Assembly (NCBI GenBank): GCA_015680685.1
Contig: MNCI01003607.1
Location: 298,029 to 362,028, forward strand
Origin: Gnetum montanum
Lineage: Eukaryota; Streptophyta; Gnetopsida; Gnetales; Gnetaceae
Reading direction: 5' to 3'
Length of the DNA: 64,000 nucleotides
The first letter of the stretch is position 1; every line of letters starts with the position of its first letter. Positions 10,930-21,841 of this stretch are shown here, in pieces. Position numbers and translations under genes: made by a program. The notes below the pieces were generated by a model. It searched no databases, was not told where the DNA came from, and was given only the letters and a program-made list of their open reading frames with translations.

Positions 10930-13600
10930 AACATTTTCAATTAGTACTTATTCAGGAGTTCCTGGAACTTCTCTTCTTCTATTTTTGGATCATGGACCAT
11001 CCATGCTAATGAACCAATGTTTGATGGATTCAGCACATTCCACAGACATGGCAATTGCAAAAACATCTAATTGGCTTTAACATATCATGTCGCAAACTAT
11101 TATTGCTCTTCTTTAAAAGATCTAGCTTTTTCTCTAAGTTTATAATAGTCCGTTAATCTTCTAGCCAGATTCACTACTACATCCTTTTGCCCCTAATAGC
11201 CAACCTTGACTGCTTCTAGTTTTGAGTTTGCTACTTGAAGTTTTTGTAGAGCATCTTTTCTATCTGCAAACTCCTTCTCATATAAAGCATAAGTGGATGC
11301 TACTTGTTATTCTAGTTCATTTCTAGCCCTATCTACTATTAACATGGACAAATTATTAGCATATCTAAGATTTGCTAACATCATCTATTCTTTCAAGTCT
11401 TCTATCTGTAGGTATTTATTTTTCAATTTCGCTTGATAGGTCTAGGCCATGTTGTCCAAGATGGGTTTCCAATCAAGATGTTGTGCTGCAATCAAATTGA
11501 TTTTTGCCTTTGCCATCTAGGTCTCTTTCTCATTTATTTACTTATACAAACCCACTTAATCTTGGTAGTGTTCTTTGAGCCTTTCATGTTTCTTAGCCTC
11601 ATTCTGCCATGCGTTGATTTTGATAACTAATTTCTATCAAATGGCACGTACCTTCTACATAGAGAGGGTTCTATTTTTTTTATTTTTGTTTTGTAAGGTG
11701 GCTCATATCTTAGTTGATTCTCATCAATTGCTCTCTCAACTAATGAATACTTTCTTCTATAGTGTTTTTCTACTTTTCTACTATGGTCAACTTCATGTTA
11801 TCTATAGTGAGTTGTTTATTTTTTTTCCTATAAGGTAGCAAGTGCTTTGGCATGGGCATATGATTGGGCTTTGGCTACTAAAGCATTCCATTCTACCTTT
11901 TCTTTCTCATTTGCTACAACTTTGTTGTTCTTAAGAAGAAAATTGATGGCTTAGTTCTGAATTGAGCTATCTGATCTAGTGCCATGAATTGAGTTGGATC
12001 TCTCCTTTATGCTCTTAGGGCTAAAAGCTCTTCTTATAATCTATGAAGCTCATTCTCATCATGTTCTACCCTAGTTGTATCCATAATTAATTTACCTTTG
12101 GTGGCAATCAATTTAGACTATGTTGTAGTGATATCACTAGGAATATCAAATAGATTTTTCATAACTTGTCCTATCTACAATAGTCTATCCAACACATCTT
12201 CATGTTCTACAAAAGTCATAAAGGTACCAACTAGCATTTCAGCATCTTTGGCTCTAGAAATATTAGCTGGTGGCACAAAAATTACATTAAAATATTCTTT
12301 AATATGATCTATGATCACTTCTATGGCTCCTTCTCCCAATTTAAGCACCACTTGAAATGATGCAACATTCCCAAAAATCTATTGTGACCATTGGGCCTCT
12401 CCTCCTGACTACACCGATATCTATCCACTAGCAAGATTTGTTGAAATGGTTGATGTGACTACATCATCAATCACTTTGAATAAATTGGCTTCTTCTCTAC
12501 TTTTCCAATTCATAGTTTCTACAATTTGTTGTAGATGACTCATTGAAGGTCGGTAATCTTACAACAATGGTGGTGGAACTTGTGGTTACTATTGCCATTA
12601 TCTTGTGGGTTGGATAGTCTCCTTAGTGCCTAATTGTTCTTCTAATTAGTCCTTTTTGGGAGGCACTAGCTTGAGCATTTTGACATAGGAAGCATTTTTT
12701 GCCTTCCTCAATTTATCATTTGTATACCCTTGGATACCAACCCATTTACATAACTTCTAAAAAAGATAAGAGAATGGAAGTGTTAACTTCCTTGCCTTCT
12801 TTTCTTCAAACTACCTTTGGATTTCTATGAAGTAGAGGTGAGTGATGTTTGCATTGAATTTTCCCATTAATATTGCACTCCCTCTAGCCACATATGTAGA
12901 GATTCTATTCAATCTTTTGGTAGGAAACAAGTGATAACTACCAATTTTGAAATAAATCTTTTCTTCTGTAGTCAATTCATTATATTCTTTATCTTCCTTG
13001 TCACACACCCATTGTAAGCATAGCTTCCTGGCGTCTGTGTTAGATCTAGTTGATATCTATGCCACCTTTGCTCCTTGATTAGGCACATTCAATACCTCTG
13101 CAATTACCTTAACTGAGTAAGATACTAGGATTCCTTCAATTTTAACTATAGCATCAACTTCTCAATTTTTCCAAAACTAGAGTGTTTCTCCTAGATACCA
13201 TTCTCCATTGTGTGTTAGAGTGGGCCACAAAGGACATGACTGAAGTTGGGCCTTAATAGCTTCTAGAGCAAATTCCAAGAGTGCACCAAAGTTAAGTTCC
13301 ATAATTACTATCGATAAAATGTATTTTTCCTGAATAGCATAAAGGCATTCAGGTGACAGTGTAATTTGTTGTCGCTGGACAAGTACTGGTGGAACATCTG
13401 CTTCTAGTTAAGCATATTTCTCTATGGTAGGAGTTTGTTGATGAATGTTGAAGGATTATGCTTCCTAATCTCCTTGTTCTATTTGCAGAATTTGATTGCT
13501 CCCTTGTCCTCTTCCACAGTCTCATGGTCTTTTTCTTACCATTCATGGAAGTTCTTCCTGTGCTCTTCTTTTTAAGACCATCTATGATCAATCAAGTGTT
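10930..13600 (-). pseudogene. Unrecognised ORF in env position of the LTR element
   Basis: The sense-strand reading starts near 13591 and is broken by stops. A conserved block ELNFGALLEFALEAIKAQLQ then CPLWP, GEWYLGE and FWKN lies at about 13310-13160. TTEEKIYFKIGSYHLFPTK and RISTYVARGSA follow near 12980-12870. The downstream half is rich in Lys, Glu, Leu and Gln and looks like coiled coil. The 57.0-60.0 kb region encodes an alignable product in the same place relative to its LTR. I recognise no known domain; a retroelement accessory protein is inferred. Confidence 0.5.
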
Positions 13601-14059
13601 TCAAATTACCAAAATATTCTCATAAATGAGCAATAATTTGATACCTTACTCATACCTTTCGTTATATCAAGTTCTTAGTTCATTATTACTATAGAGTTAG
13701 AATATTTTTCAATAACAACCCCATTAGTACTTTAAATGAGTGGTAAGATCAATTAAAAGTCTTCTTAAAGTAGTTTTGGCCTTAACACGAGTGGTTTACT
13801 TTAAAAATCCTTAATATGTTTCCTTAAACTTACCCCTATAATACCTTCCAATTGTTAGCAATTTCAAAAAATTGACTCAAATTTTCCTTACTAGCACTCC
13901 CCCACATCTAAGACGATCACTCCAGAATCACGTAGATTCAAAAATCATGCAAATCAAGGTAATAATGAGCAAGTTATGTGTGTTAGAAGTTGGAGTGTCA
14001 AAGCCCTTAGTTGCAAAGAAAAATTGGCAAAAACTCCCTTCTTATGAAATTCATAAATG

Positions 14060-14180
14060 AAAAATTTTCTATCACTTCCCCACGCTATATATAGTATTTA
14101 TACGTGTGATATCATAAATGTGACATCGTAGATGCGATATCGTAGGTGCTTGCAATATCATAGATGTGATGTCACCATAG
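14060..14180 (-). promoter_or_regulatory. U3-like promoter segment upstream of the extra ORF
   Basis: On minus, a series of GATATC-like sites (plus coordinates 14107, 14132 and decayed ones to 14165) is followed by TATAAATACTATATATAGCG near 14100-14080. This repeats the layout of the LTR promoters, but the R/U5 part of the LTR is absent. It lies about 480 bp before the extra ORF start. Confidence 0.4.
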
Positions 14181-15660
14181 CAAAATCAAAATTTCTGAAT
14201 GTTTTTTTCTTGGAAAAAATTTAGTCCCATAGGATAACTGGAAGATATGCATCATGTTGAAAGGATCTTGATATGAAGATGATGCTTTAGTTGTGAAAAA
14301 TGAGCATTGAAAATCTATGATTAAAGAATCTTGGGCTATGAAAGTATATGAGGTATTGATGGAATGGATGAGAAAGACAACACTATTATGCTATTAGAAT
14401 GGATAGTGTGGTTGATATGGGAAGTATCTATTGTTATTTATTGGAATTGAAAGGTTCAAAATAATGTGGAATCACTTGGCAAGTATAAGATATAACAATT
14501 ATACAAATGGGTCCTCCCCATAGCAGGATCCAACCCTTAATGCCTTTATATAACCACACCTAAAAGTGTCCTTAAGCACTTAAGGAGTTGAATGTAATGC
14601 ATACCTATTTAGCAAAACACACATGTTAGTACCACCAAATTGGAAAAATAAATCTATGTTACTCAAAATCATAAGTTATGATTATTCAAATGGTGAGATT
14701 AAATGGTTTTAGAAGAAATTGCAGAAATTGGGAGATGAGGTGTCTTACCATAGACATAATGAATTCTTTTGTTTTATTAGTGGTTATGGTAATCATTAGC
14801 CTTTTGTCCAAGATTCAAACCAAGTCCAAACCACATTCTAGTGACATCGCATCATTTCATCTCTTGGAATCACAATTGTAAGACTATCAATGTTACAAGA
14901 AGTATTGACATTGGGCATATTGTCTAAGGGAGGAGTTTATTCATGGCACTTTATTTTTATTTTTTTTTACATTTTTGAGAAGCCGCCTACCTTTAGGCAT
15001 AGATAACATGTCTTTCCAGTGGAACCAACAAAAATTTATTTTGTGCCCTTTATTTGTTATTTGTATCAACCTTTTTAAGGTGCCACTTATTTTACTCTTA
15101 CTTCCATTTTTCATTAGATCTACAAGGATATAATACAACCTTGGTAACATGATAGAACTTAGAATAATAATCCAAAAAGAATCCACAAGTCTCCTTGATA
15201 TCACACCCCTTTCATTCCACTTAGTTCTTCACTTTTTTATCCAGGCATAATGATCACAAGTTTATTCTTAGTTTGATGATGGAAAGAATATCATTATGGC
15301 CATGGTAAGAACCTCTCATTATTGGAATGGATGGACAGATGATGTGGGCTTAGTGTGCAAATAATCAATCTCTTATGACTTGATTTCATAGAGAAATTTT
15401 TAGTTTATTAGGCTACATATTGCCTTTATTTAATTGTGTTTTATTAATGATCAAAAATTATTTACAAACAATTTGAAATAAATTACAAAATAATTCAAAA
15501 ACATGGTAAAAATTATGAAAAGCGTAAAGAATGAAACATGTTAAAAGAATTAAAAAATACTTTTAAAAATGTGAAAAATTGAAGAAACAAGAAAGTGTAA
15601 AAGAATGAGAAAAATGTAAAAGAACATGAAAAATGAAAAGAAAATGAAAAATCACTTATT
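14181..15660 (-). other. Internal region without recognisable genes
   Basis: This is where pol would be expected. Short minus frames exist (about 15204-14941) but none shows RT, RNase H or integrase motifs. 15480-15660 is a low-complexity A/G-rich stretch of AAATGAAAA-like repeats. Confidence 0.4.
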
Positions 15661-15951
15661 AATTTCCAGGTCATGATAGGGTGTCTTCTCCACAACTAAA
15701 TTCTTGGGCAAGTGTTTAGAAAATGCTCCCTAGTTCTCCTAGATCATACACCTTCAATGGTTCTCTTAGCATCTATAGGGTTTTAACTTTATTATGATTA
15801 TCCCATGTGATCTTGATGGTAGTTGAGTTTTAATCATCTAAGTTCTTATTTTTCTTTCCCACTAATATGTGTTTAAGAGTTAATATTTTCATTTTCAAGT
15901 CCTTAGTCGAAGTCATTTTCTTCAAATAGGAATTAGTAAGTGGTTCATGTG

Positions 15952-16818
15952 TGATGAGTGGCGAGGTACCCCTACACTCAACCATACGAATACGAGGGTG
16001 TACGCGCGATCCGGTCAAACTCCGCAGATGGACTAGTTGTAGCACCTAGACAGTTAGCCTTAGGTCACAGTTCGCTGTCTTCCCACCTGGACTAGTATTG
16101 CATATGTCACGTATGGTTTAGTCCAGATGAGGTGTATGATGTGTTCTAACTCTATGCTACTCCTCATGCAATGGAAAATAAGGTTAACTAAGCTAAGCTA
16201 AGAGGGAAAGGGTAAGAGAGTCTAATCTAGCCTAAGTGCGATAAGCATCCGTCCTTAATCATCCGTACACATCCTGAACTTTGTGCACGACTACCACTGG
16301 GATCACCAAGTGCAGATCCTAGGTACACTACTGGGTTACCAAGTAGTCACACTTAAATGCTCGTGATTAAATCGTACTCATTCCGCATTACTAGGAGATA
16401 AGGGTGAAGAGAGATTAATTATCTAGGGAAGAAATTAAACATTCAATAGTAATTAAATCCTATTTAGCTTAGTCCACATGTTGCAAGGTTTATCAGAAAG
16501 TTCATCTTTATTGCCGCACGCAAATGTGTGCTCAGGTACAATTCGCTCGAATAGAGATCCGTTCACTTTGAGACTCCTACTGCGGGCACATGGAAATTAT
16601 TCTAACTCTGGAATGGAAAAATGGCAAAAGTTTAGCTAAGGTCTAAAATCTGGATAAGAAACACGGGAGAGCCACCTCTTATTTATAGACTTGGCGGCGG
16701 ACCGTGATATCGCGTACGCGATATCGTAGGGGACGACGCGATATCGTGTACGCGATATCGCATGGGATGCGATATCACGACACACAATATCGCGGCTTGT
16801 GCGAATCGCGTCTCATCA
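15952..16818 (-). mobile_element. Solo LTR (867 bp) nested in the older element
   Basis: It runs from TGATGAG to CTCATCA, a 7-bp perfect inverted repeat, and is flanked by ATGTG on both sides (15947-15951 and 16819-16823). Neither a primer-binding site nor a polypurine tract adjoins it. It is clearly related to the host element's LTRs but diverged and more GC-rich, with intact CpG. On minus a TATA-like CTATAAATAAG sits at about 16688-16678. The protease-end reading frame on either side resumes across it. Confidence 0.9.
16700..16795 (-). promoter_or_regulatory. GATATC palindrome array in the U3 of the solo LTR
   Basis: GATATC begins at 16706, 16720, 16740, 16754 and 16771, with an AATATC at 16786; spacings are 14, 20, 14, 17 and 15. 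Positions 16706-16725 form a perfect 20-bp palindrome, GATATCGCGTACGCGATATC. The array lies immediately upstream (minus) of the TATA-like box. Confidence 0.7.
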
Positions 16819-16823
16819 ATGTG

Positions 16824-19800
16824 TATCTATACATATGTTTGATAAATTAAGGTTCTCAGTTAGTGGCCATGGGGTGTCTTTTAGTTTTGTGTCTTCTACT
16901 CTTCTTTTTGCACACATTTGTGTTTCACTATTACTATGGATTATTATGATGTCTGTGTTAGTACTTTGAGTGTCTTGTCCACTATTGCATGCTTCTATTT
17001 TAGCAATTATGCATGAAATTATTTGTGTGTGGATGGCTCCATGTTTGTCCTCTTTCAAGATCTCCATGGATAAATCTCTCATGTTTAGCCTAGCAACAAT
17101 GTTGCTAAGCCATGCCCTCCCTATAATGATTAGACATTCCTTATTAGTACATCAATCACCAAGAAGTCTACTGGGTAGGACCACCCATTGATAGTGGTCA
17201 CTACATCATCAATCTATCCCAAAGGAATGGCAACAAATTGATCTACAAGCTCTAACCTAATGTTGCATTCCTTAAATGGTGGTAGGTTTCATGTTTGATA
17301 TGTGTCATAGGAGATTAAATTGACTTTGGAACTTGAGTCTAGTAGAGTTTTGCACAGTATATTCCCAACTCTCTATACATAGATTAAAGTAACTCCTAGA
17401 TCAATTCGCTTCTGCGAGAATGACCCTACCTTGATCAATTCACTTCTGCGAGTTTTGCACAGCATGACAGTCTATATTTTTAGACTTGATGTTGATGGAA
17501 GCTTGTCAAGAGTGAGAAGACCTGTTTTAGGAGAATATGGTCTTGATAAAACTCCTATTTTTCCAACCTTCTCTAGACTCATCCTAAAGAAAGGATGTTT
17601 CTTTGTTTGGCCCTTAGCATTTTTGGTAAGATCTTTTATTCAAACATTTACTGGTGGCAACTATGATGGTAGTTCACCTTGTATTGTAGGTGGTGGCACT
17701 GGTGGCAAGGGATTTGGATTGGAATTTGAGAGATCAGCTACTTGTGAATGCATGTGTGAGTTTAGATTAGTCCTTCGTGGCATCAATTAGTGGTATTCTA
17801 GTGGGTGATATTTTGGATTTTAAATGGTGATGTTTGCTGGTGAGATTGAACACTAGACATAGTATCCATAAGGATCAAGTTGTTAGTATGAATGCTGTTG
17901 GTGTGGTAATGGCATGGCCCATGATTGTAGTTGCTACCACTATTGATGATAGCACTCCTACAACTACAACAAGGCTCCACTAGGATAGTATGTTGGTTGA
18001 GGTTGTCATCTGTAGTTACCTTGAGGATAAGGTAACTATTTTGGCATTTGATTTTGGACAAATCATGGGTTAAATGCATATGTCCCAATTTCTTGCAAAT
18101 GTACCATGACTAGACAACATCCCTCAAAATGTTCATACTGGCACACTGTGCAACCTCCATCATCTATGGAGCTGGTGTCTTAGTACCCAGCTACTAAAGC
18201 AACTTTGCCCTTTTGTCCAAATTCCTTCTTCTTCATTTTGTCTCTACCTTTATTGAGTGCTTATTCTGCTTTCTCCTTCATAATCTTTAGTGTTATTGTA
18301 CATCATTCATCTACTAAATCCCACAATTTTGCTACCTGTGCTACTACATTGGCAAAAAATTTCTAAATCGATAGCATCTCTTTCCCAATGACTTGATCTG
18401 AGGTTTCTTCCTCTTGGGTATCACATACCCATGCATCTCTTTTTTGGAGTGATGGATCCCTCTTGTATTCTTTAGCTGATTCCCTTTTTCTCTGTTCTCC
18501 TTCTTCTTTTGCCCTTGATCAATGAGTCTTTGAATCTGATGGACAATTATTTCTAATATTCTTCCTTGGGCATAAACCCCTAGAGTCTCTTATTTTGCTT
18601 CTCAACCCCTCGATGATGTGCCTTAGCTATTCCTTTCATAAAAATTCATATCCTAGGCATTTGTGTAACAGTGAATAATATCTACCCATTACTACATCAA
18701 GGGTCTCGTGAATCCTGAGTTTCTAGTTCTAGATTTTCCTTCTCAATTTTGACACTCATGAATATGTCTAATATTTTTCATTAAAAATTTCAAGCATGGT
18801 ACTCCAACATCTAATGGATTCAAGTTCTAGTGACTTGTACTTTCTTTCTAATTCCTTCACCAGTGTTCTAGGAAACAACTTCAATTTCTGCTAATTACTT
18901 TCTATGTTTTGAAGGACATGGGCATCATGGAATGCTTGAAGGTGATGCTAAGGATTAACATTGTAACCTCCTTCAAATATGTGCATGTTATTGATATCTA
19001 GCCATTTAATTCAACTATCTCACACATGCCTAATTGGTATGTAGACTACTTCATGAATGTTGATCATGTTCTAGGTTTCCATAAGGGGTTCATCATCATG
19101 ATCAGGTTCATAGGCTCTGTGGTAGTGATGACTACTTCTATGCTTATGCTTTTCTTGATCCTCTCCTCTATTTCTATGCCTTCTTCTTTTATACTCATCA
19201 TCTTCTAAATCAGAATCCCTTAAGTATCGTTCATGATGACCATACCTCTTCTCTTTTCCCTATCAAAGTCCCGGTACTTGTGTTGTCTCTTGTCATAGTC
19301 CTCTAATCATCATGATGAAGCAAAGGAGGTAGCAAGAGAACAATGTCAATTGGTTTTGCTTTCATGACTCTTGTGAGTTTTCTTGTAGGACTTAGTAGGA
19401 TACCTTGGCTTAGATTCTCGCTTGTATCTTGAGTTAGTAGCCTTTCCCTTATGTCTCTCTACCAAAGTAGAGTGAAGTTAGGCTTTGACAGGTTCTTCTA
19501 GTCTGATGATAGGTGTCTTTGATGGCTCCTCATGGTTCTAGTGGAGTTGTTCCAAAATGAACCAATCAGCATCAAGCTCTTCTATGATAACAGATGTGCT
19601 GGTTTGCTTCCCTTTGGTATGAGCATGTTTAATATAGCATCTCTTTTATTTTCTTCCTTGTAGGTTCAGAGGGTCTAGTCATGTGTTGAGTCACATGGTA
19701 CCCTTCTTGAATCTGGTCCAAGTGTGTTCCTCCTAGAGTAGCTTGTAGCATGTTTAGTGATGCACATTCAGGAAGCAGGACTATGTTCCCTTGCATATCT

Positions 19801-19979
19801 CTCCACCTCATTTGTCTATCTTGATGAAATATGAAGGTGAAGTCTAGATGATATGGATTAGTGTGAGCATAAGTAATATGTGTCTACATTGGTGTTCCCT
19901 AGTCTTCTTCATTAGCAAAATTATCACTACTCCTTATTGTTTCCTTGGCAGGTGATAATTGATCATTATGTGAAGCCAT
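16824..19979 (-). pseudogene. gag-protease of the LTR retrotransposon
   Basis: The reading starts at an ATG (19979: MASHNDQLSPAKETIRSS) with an Arg/His/Asp-rich region near 19250-19080. The gag core near 18800-18640 reads WSTMLEIFNEKY and ETLDVVMGRYYSLLHKC. A zinc knuckle of form CX2CX3HX4C (CTVCQYEHFEGCC) is at 18152-18114. A retropepsin near 17390-17180 reads LLDSSSKVNLIS ... GWSYPVDFLVID; the usual DTGS is DSSS, so the catalytic loop is altered. The C-terminal part continues beyond the solo LTR to about 15660. Stops are frequent, so it is inactive. Confidence 0.8.
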
Positions 19980-20098
19980 GTTATCATTTTCTAACAGCTT
20001 ATGTTAAGTGTGCTTTATATTAAGGTTGTGAGGATCAAAGTTAGGTTTTGATCCAATGAACTTTGAAAAATTAATTACTTAGTATAACATTAACTTAT

Positions 20099-20115
20099 CC
20101 CCATCAATGGCCCCA
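20099..20115 (-). promoter_or_regulatory. Primer-binding site, tRNA-Asp type
   Basis: On minus, one base after the LTR, the sequence is TGGGGCCATTGATGGGG. The complement of the plant tRNA-Asp(GTC) 3' end is TGGCGCCGTTGCCGGGG; 13 of 17 positions agree. Confidence 0.65.
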
Positions 20116-20116
20116 A

Positions 20117-20994
20117 TGATGAGTTGTGGAGTACCCAACACCCAACCATACGAGATACGAATGTTCATGTACAATCCCAATTGAACTTTGCAGATAAGGC
20201 AATGTGATTATACCAATAATTAATTAGCGTTCATGATCGTTATCTTCCCACATGAGTTAGTAGAATTAATGCGTATGGTTTAACTCGCAATGAGGTATAT
20301 GATATTGATGTTGTATTGACCATTAAGCTCCTAGTAAACATGAAGTGAAAATAGGGGTTTCTAAATCTAAGTGATAGTAAAACAAATCTAAACTAGCCTA
20401 TGTGATGAGTAGCTAGTCCTAATCTTCGAGTCACACCTTGGACTTTGTGCAACTACTACTGGGATTACCAAGTACTATACTACTAGGTGTACCAAGTGAT
20501 AATACTACTGGGTTACCAAGTAATTATACTTATGTGCTTGAGATCAGTCATACTCATTTCGCTTAATGACATTAAAAGTAAATTGCAAGGAATGGTAAAC
20601 ATTAACTATGAAAATGGTAAACAATAAACTAATTAAAAATAGAAATAAAACTAAGTGTTATTGCAATGATGTAGAGTAATTTCTATCTTTATTGCCAGTC
20701 ATGTAGTGCACCAAAGTATATCACACTCAAATAAAGATTCCATTCAATTACAAAACATCAAACTATGGGCACACACTGCTAAGTACTAAATTTAAGAAAA
20801 CAAACTAGAGTTATGTTACTAGGCTATCAAATCTACCATAGATCCGTGCATCCAAGTGTTACTTATATAGGCTAACACGCATCCCGCGATATCGTTTATA
20901 CAATAACATATCATGAGGTACAATAATGTATCTATGACATCATAGATAATATCATAACTACAATATCGTTGGCTCAAAAGTTTTGGAATTATCA
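20117..20994 (-). repeat. 5' LTR of the 9.8-21 kb element
   Basis: It starts TGATGAGTTGTGG and ends TTATCA on plus. Compared with the 3' LTR it carries an extra stretch near 20628-20680. It has a minus TATA box in GCCTATATAAGTAAC (about 20872-20858) and decayed GATATCG units upstream of it. Confidence 0.85.
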
Positions 20995-21841
20995 ATTAAT
21001 AAATAAAACTATAGCAAAAATAAATCATACAAATTTGTGATTGCAATATTATAGTTTTGTCATAGATTTTCATTTAAAGGAAAAATGAGAAAAATATTGT
21101 CTTCATTCTCAAGAGTTCTTGCCCCACATAACTTACATGTATGCTTTTTTCTAGGAAGATTAATCTAGCTCTCATTTTCTATCCTAAATTGATGTAAACT
21201 CAAATGAAAGTTGTTGATTAAGGGTCAAGACATTATTGGGCTTTTTAGTTATAAGATTTGGAAACTTCTAAATTTATTTCATTACCTATAATATGCTTCA
21301 AGTAAAATTTTTTCTTTATTACCTCTAATATCCTCCACGTACATGTAATATACATTAAGCAAAATTTTTTCTTATCTTTCATGTTTGACGATAAATTTCC
21401 AAATGCTTACCACTTAAATAACTTGTATATTTGTTTAGAATTACTTTTCATTATCTCCAATGAGATATTCCATATTTTAACCATTGTATCCCTTGAAAAT
21501 ACTATTATTGTTCTTTTCTACTTTGGAAAATTTGCTTTGCTTATCTTTTGCTAGATTTCAAATATAGCTAATAAACTAATTAAAAGCTTCAACTTCTAAA
21601 GTAATTCACATCTCAACGAGTTCGATATTTCTTTATTTAAAGTTCTAAATTTAAAACTATAATATGCTTCTTGGACTTCATATCATCATTTTTATTTTCT
21701 TCATATTGACTTGCAAATAAAAATAAAAAAAAATTAGAATTTACAACATATTTTGCATGCCTTTCTCATATGTAAAAAATTAAAATGATATCATCTACAT
21801 AAAAAAAGTAGATTCACTATGTTGGATTCTATCTTTTTTTA
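20995..21841. other. AT-rich interval between two elements
   Basis: After the ATTAA duplication the sequence is AT-rich with no coding or repeat signal that I can name. Confidence 0.3.

Larger units (their letters stand above)
9844..20994 (-). mobile_element. LTR retrotransposon with gag-protease and an extra 3' ORF
   Basis: LTRs at 20117-20994 (5') and 9844-10674 (3') are about 90% alike by eye. Both outer flanks are ATTAA (9839-9843 and 20995-20999), a perfect 5-bp target duplication. A primer-binding site follows the 5' LTR, then gag with a zinc knuckle and an aspartic protease. I find no RT, RNase H or integrase motif. A second decayed ORF (13600-10930) lies just before the 3' LTR. The gene order and gag resemble Ty3/gypsy elements. 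A solo LTR (15952-16818) is nested inside. Without pol the element would have needed enzymes from elsewhere. Confidence 0.85.

Noticed and set aside
17399-17466. Repeated GATCAATTC.CTTCTGCGAG as a possible regulatory repeat
   Set aside because: Two copies 36 bp apart inside the protease remnant; best explained as a small local duplication.
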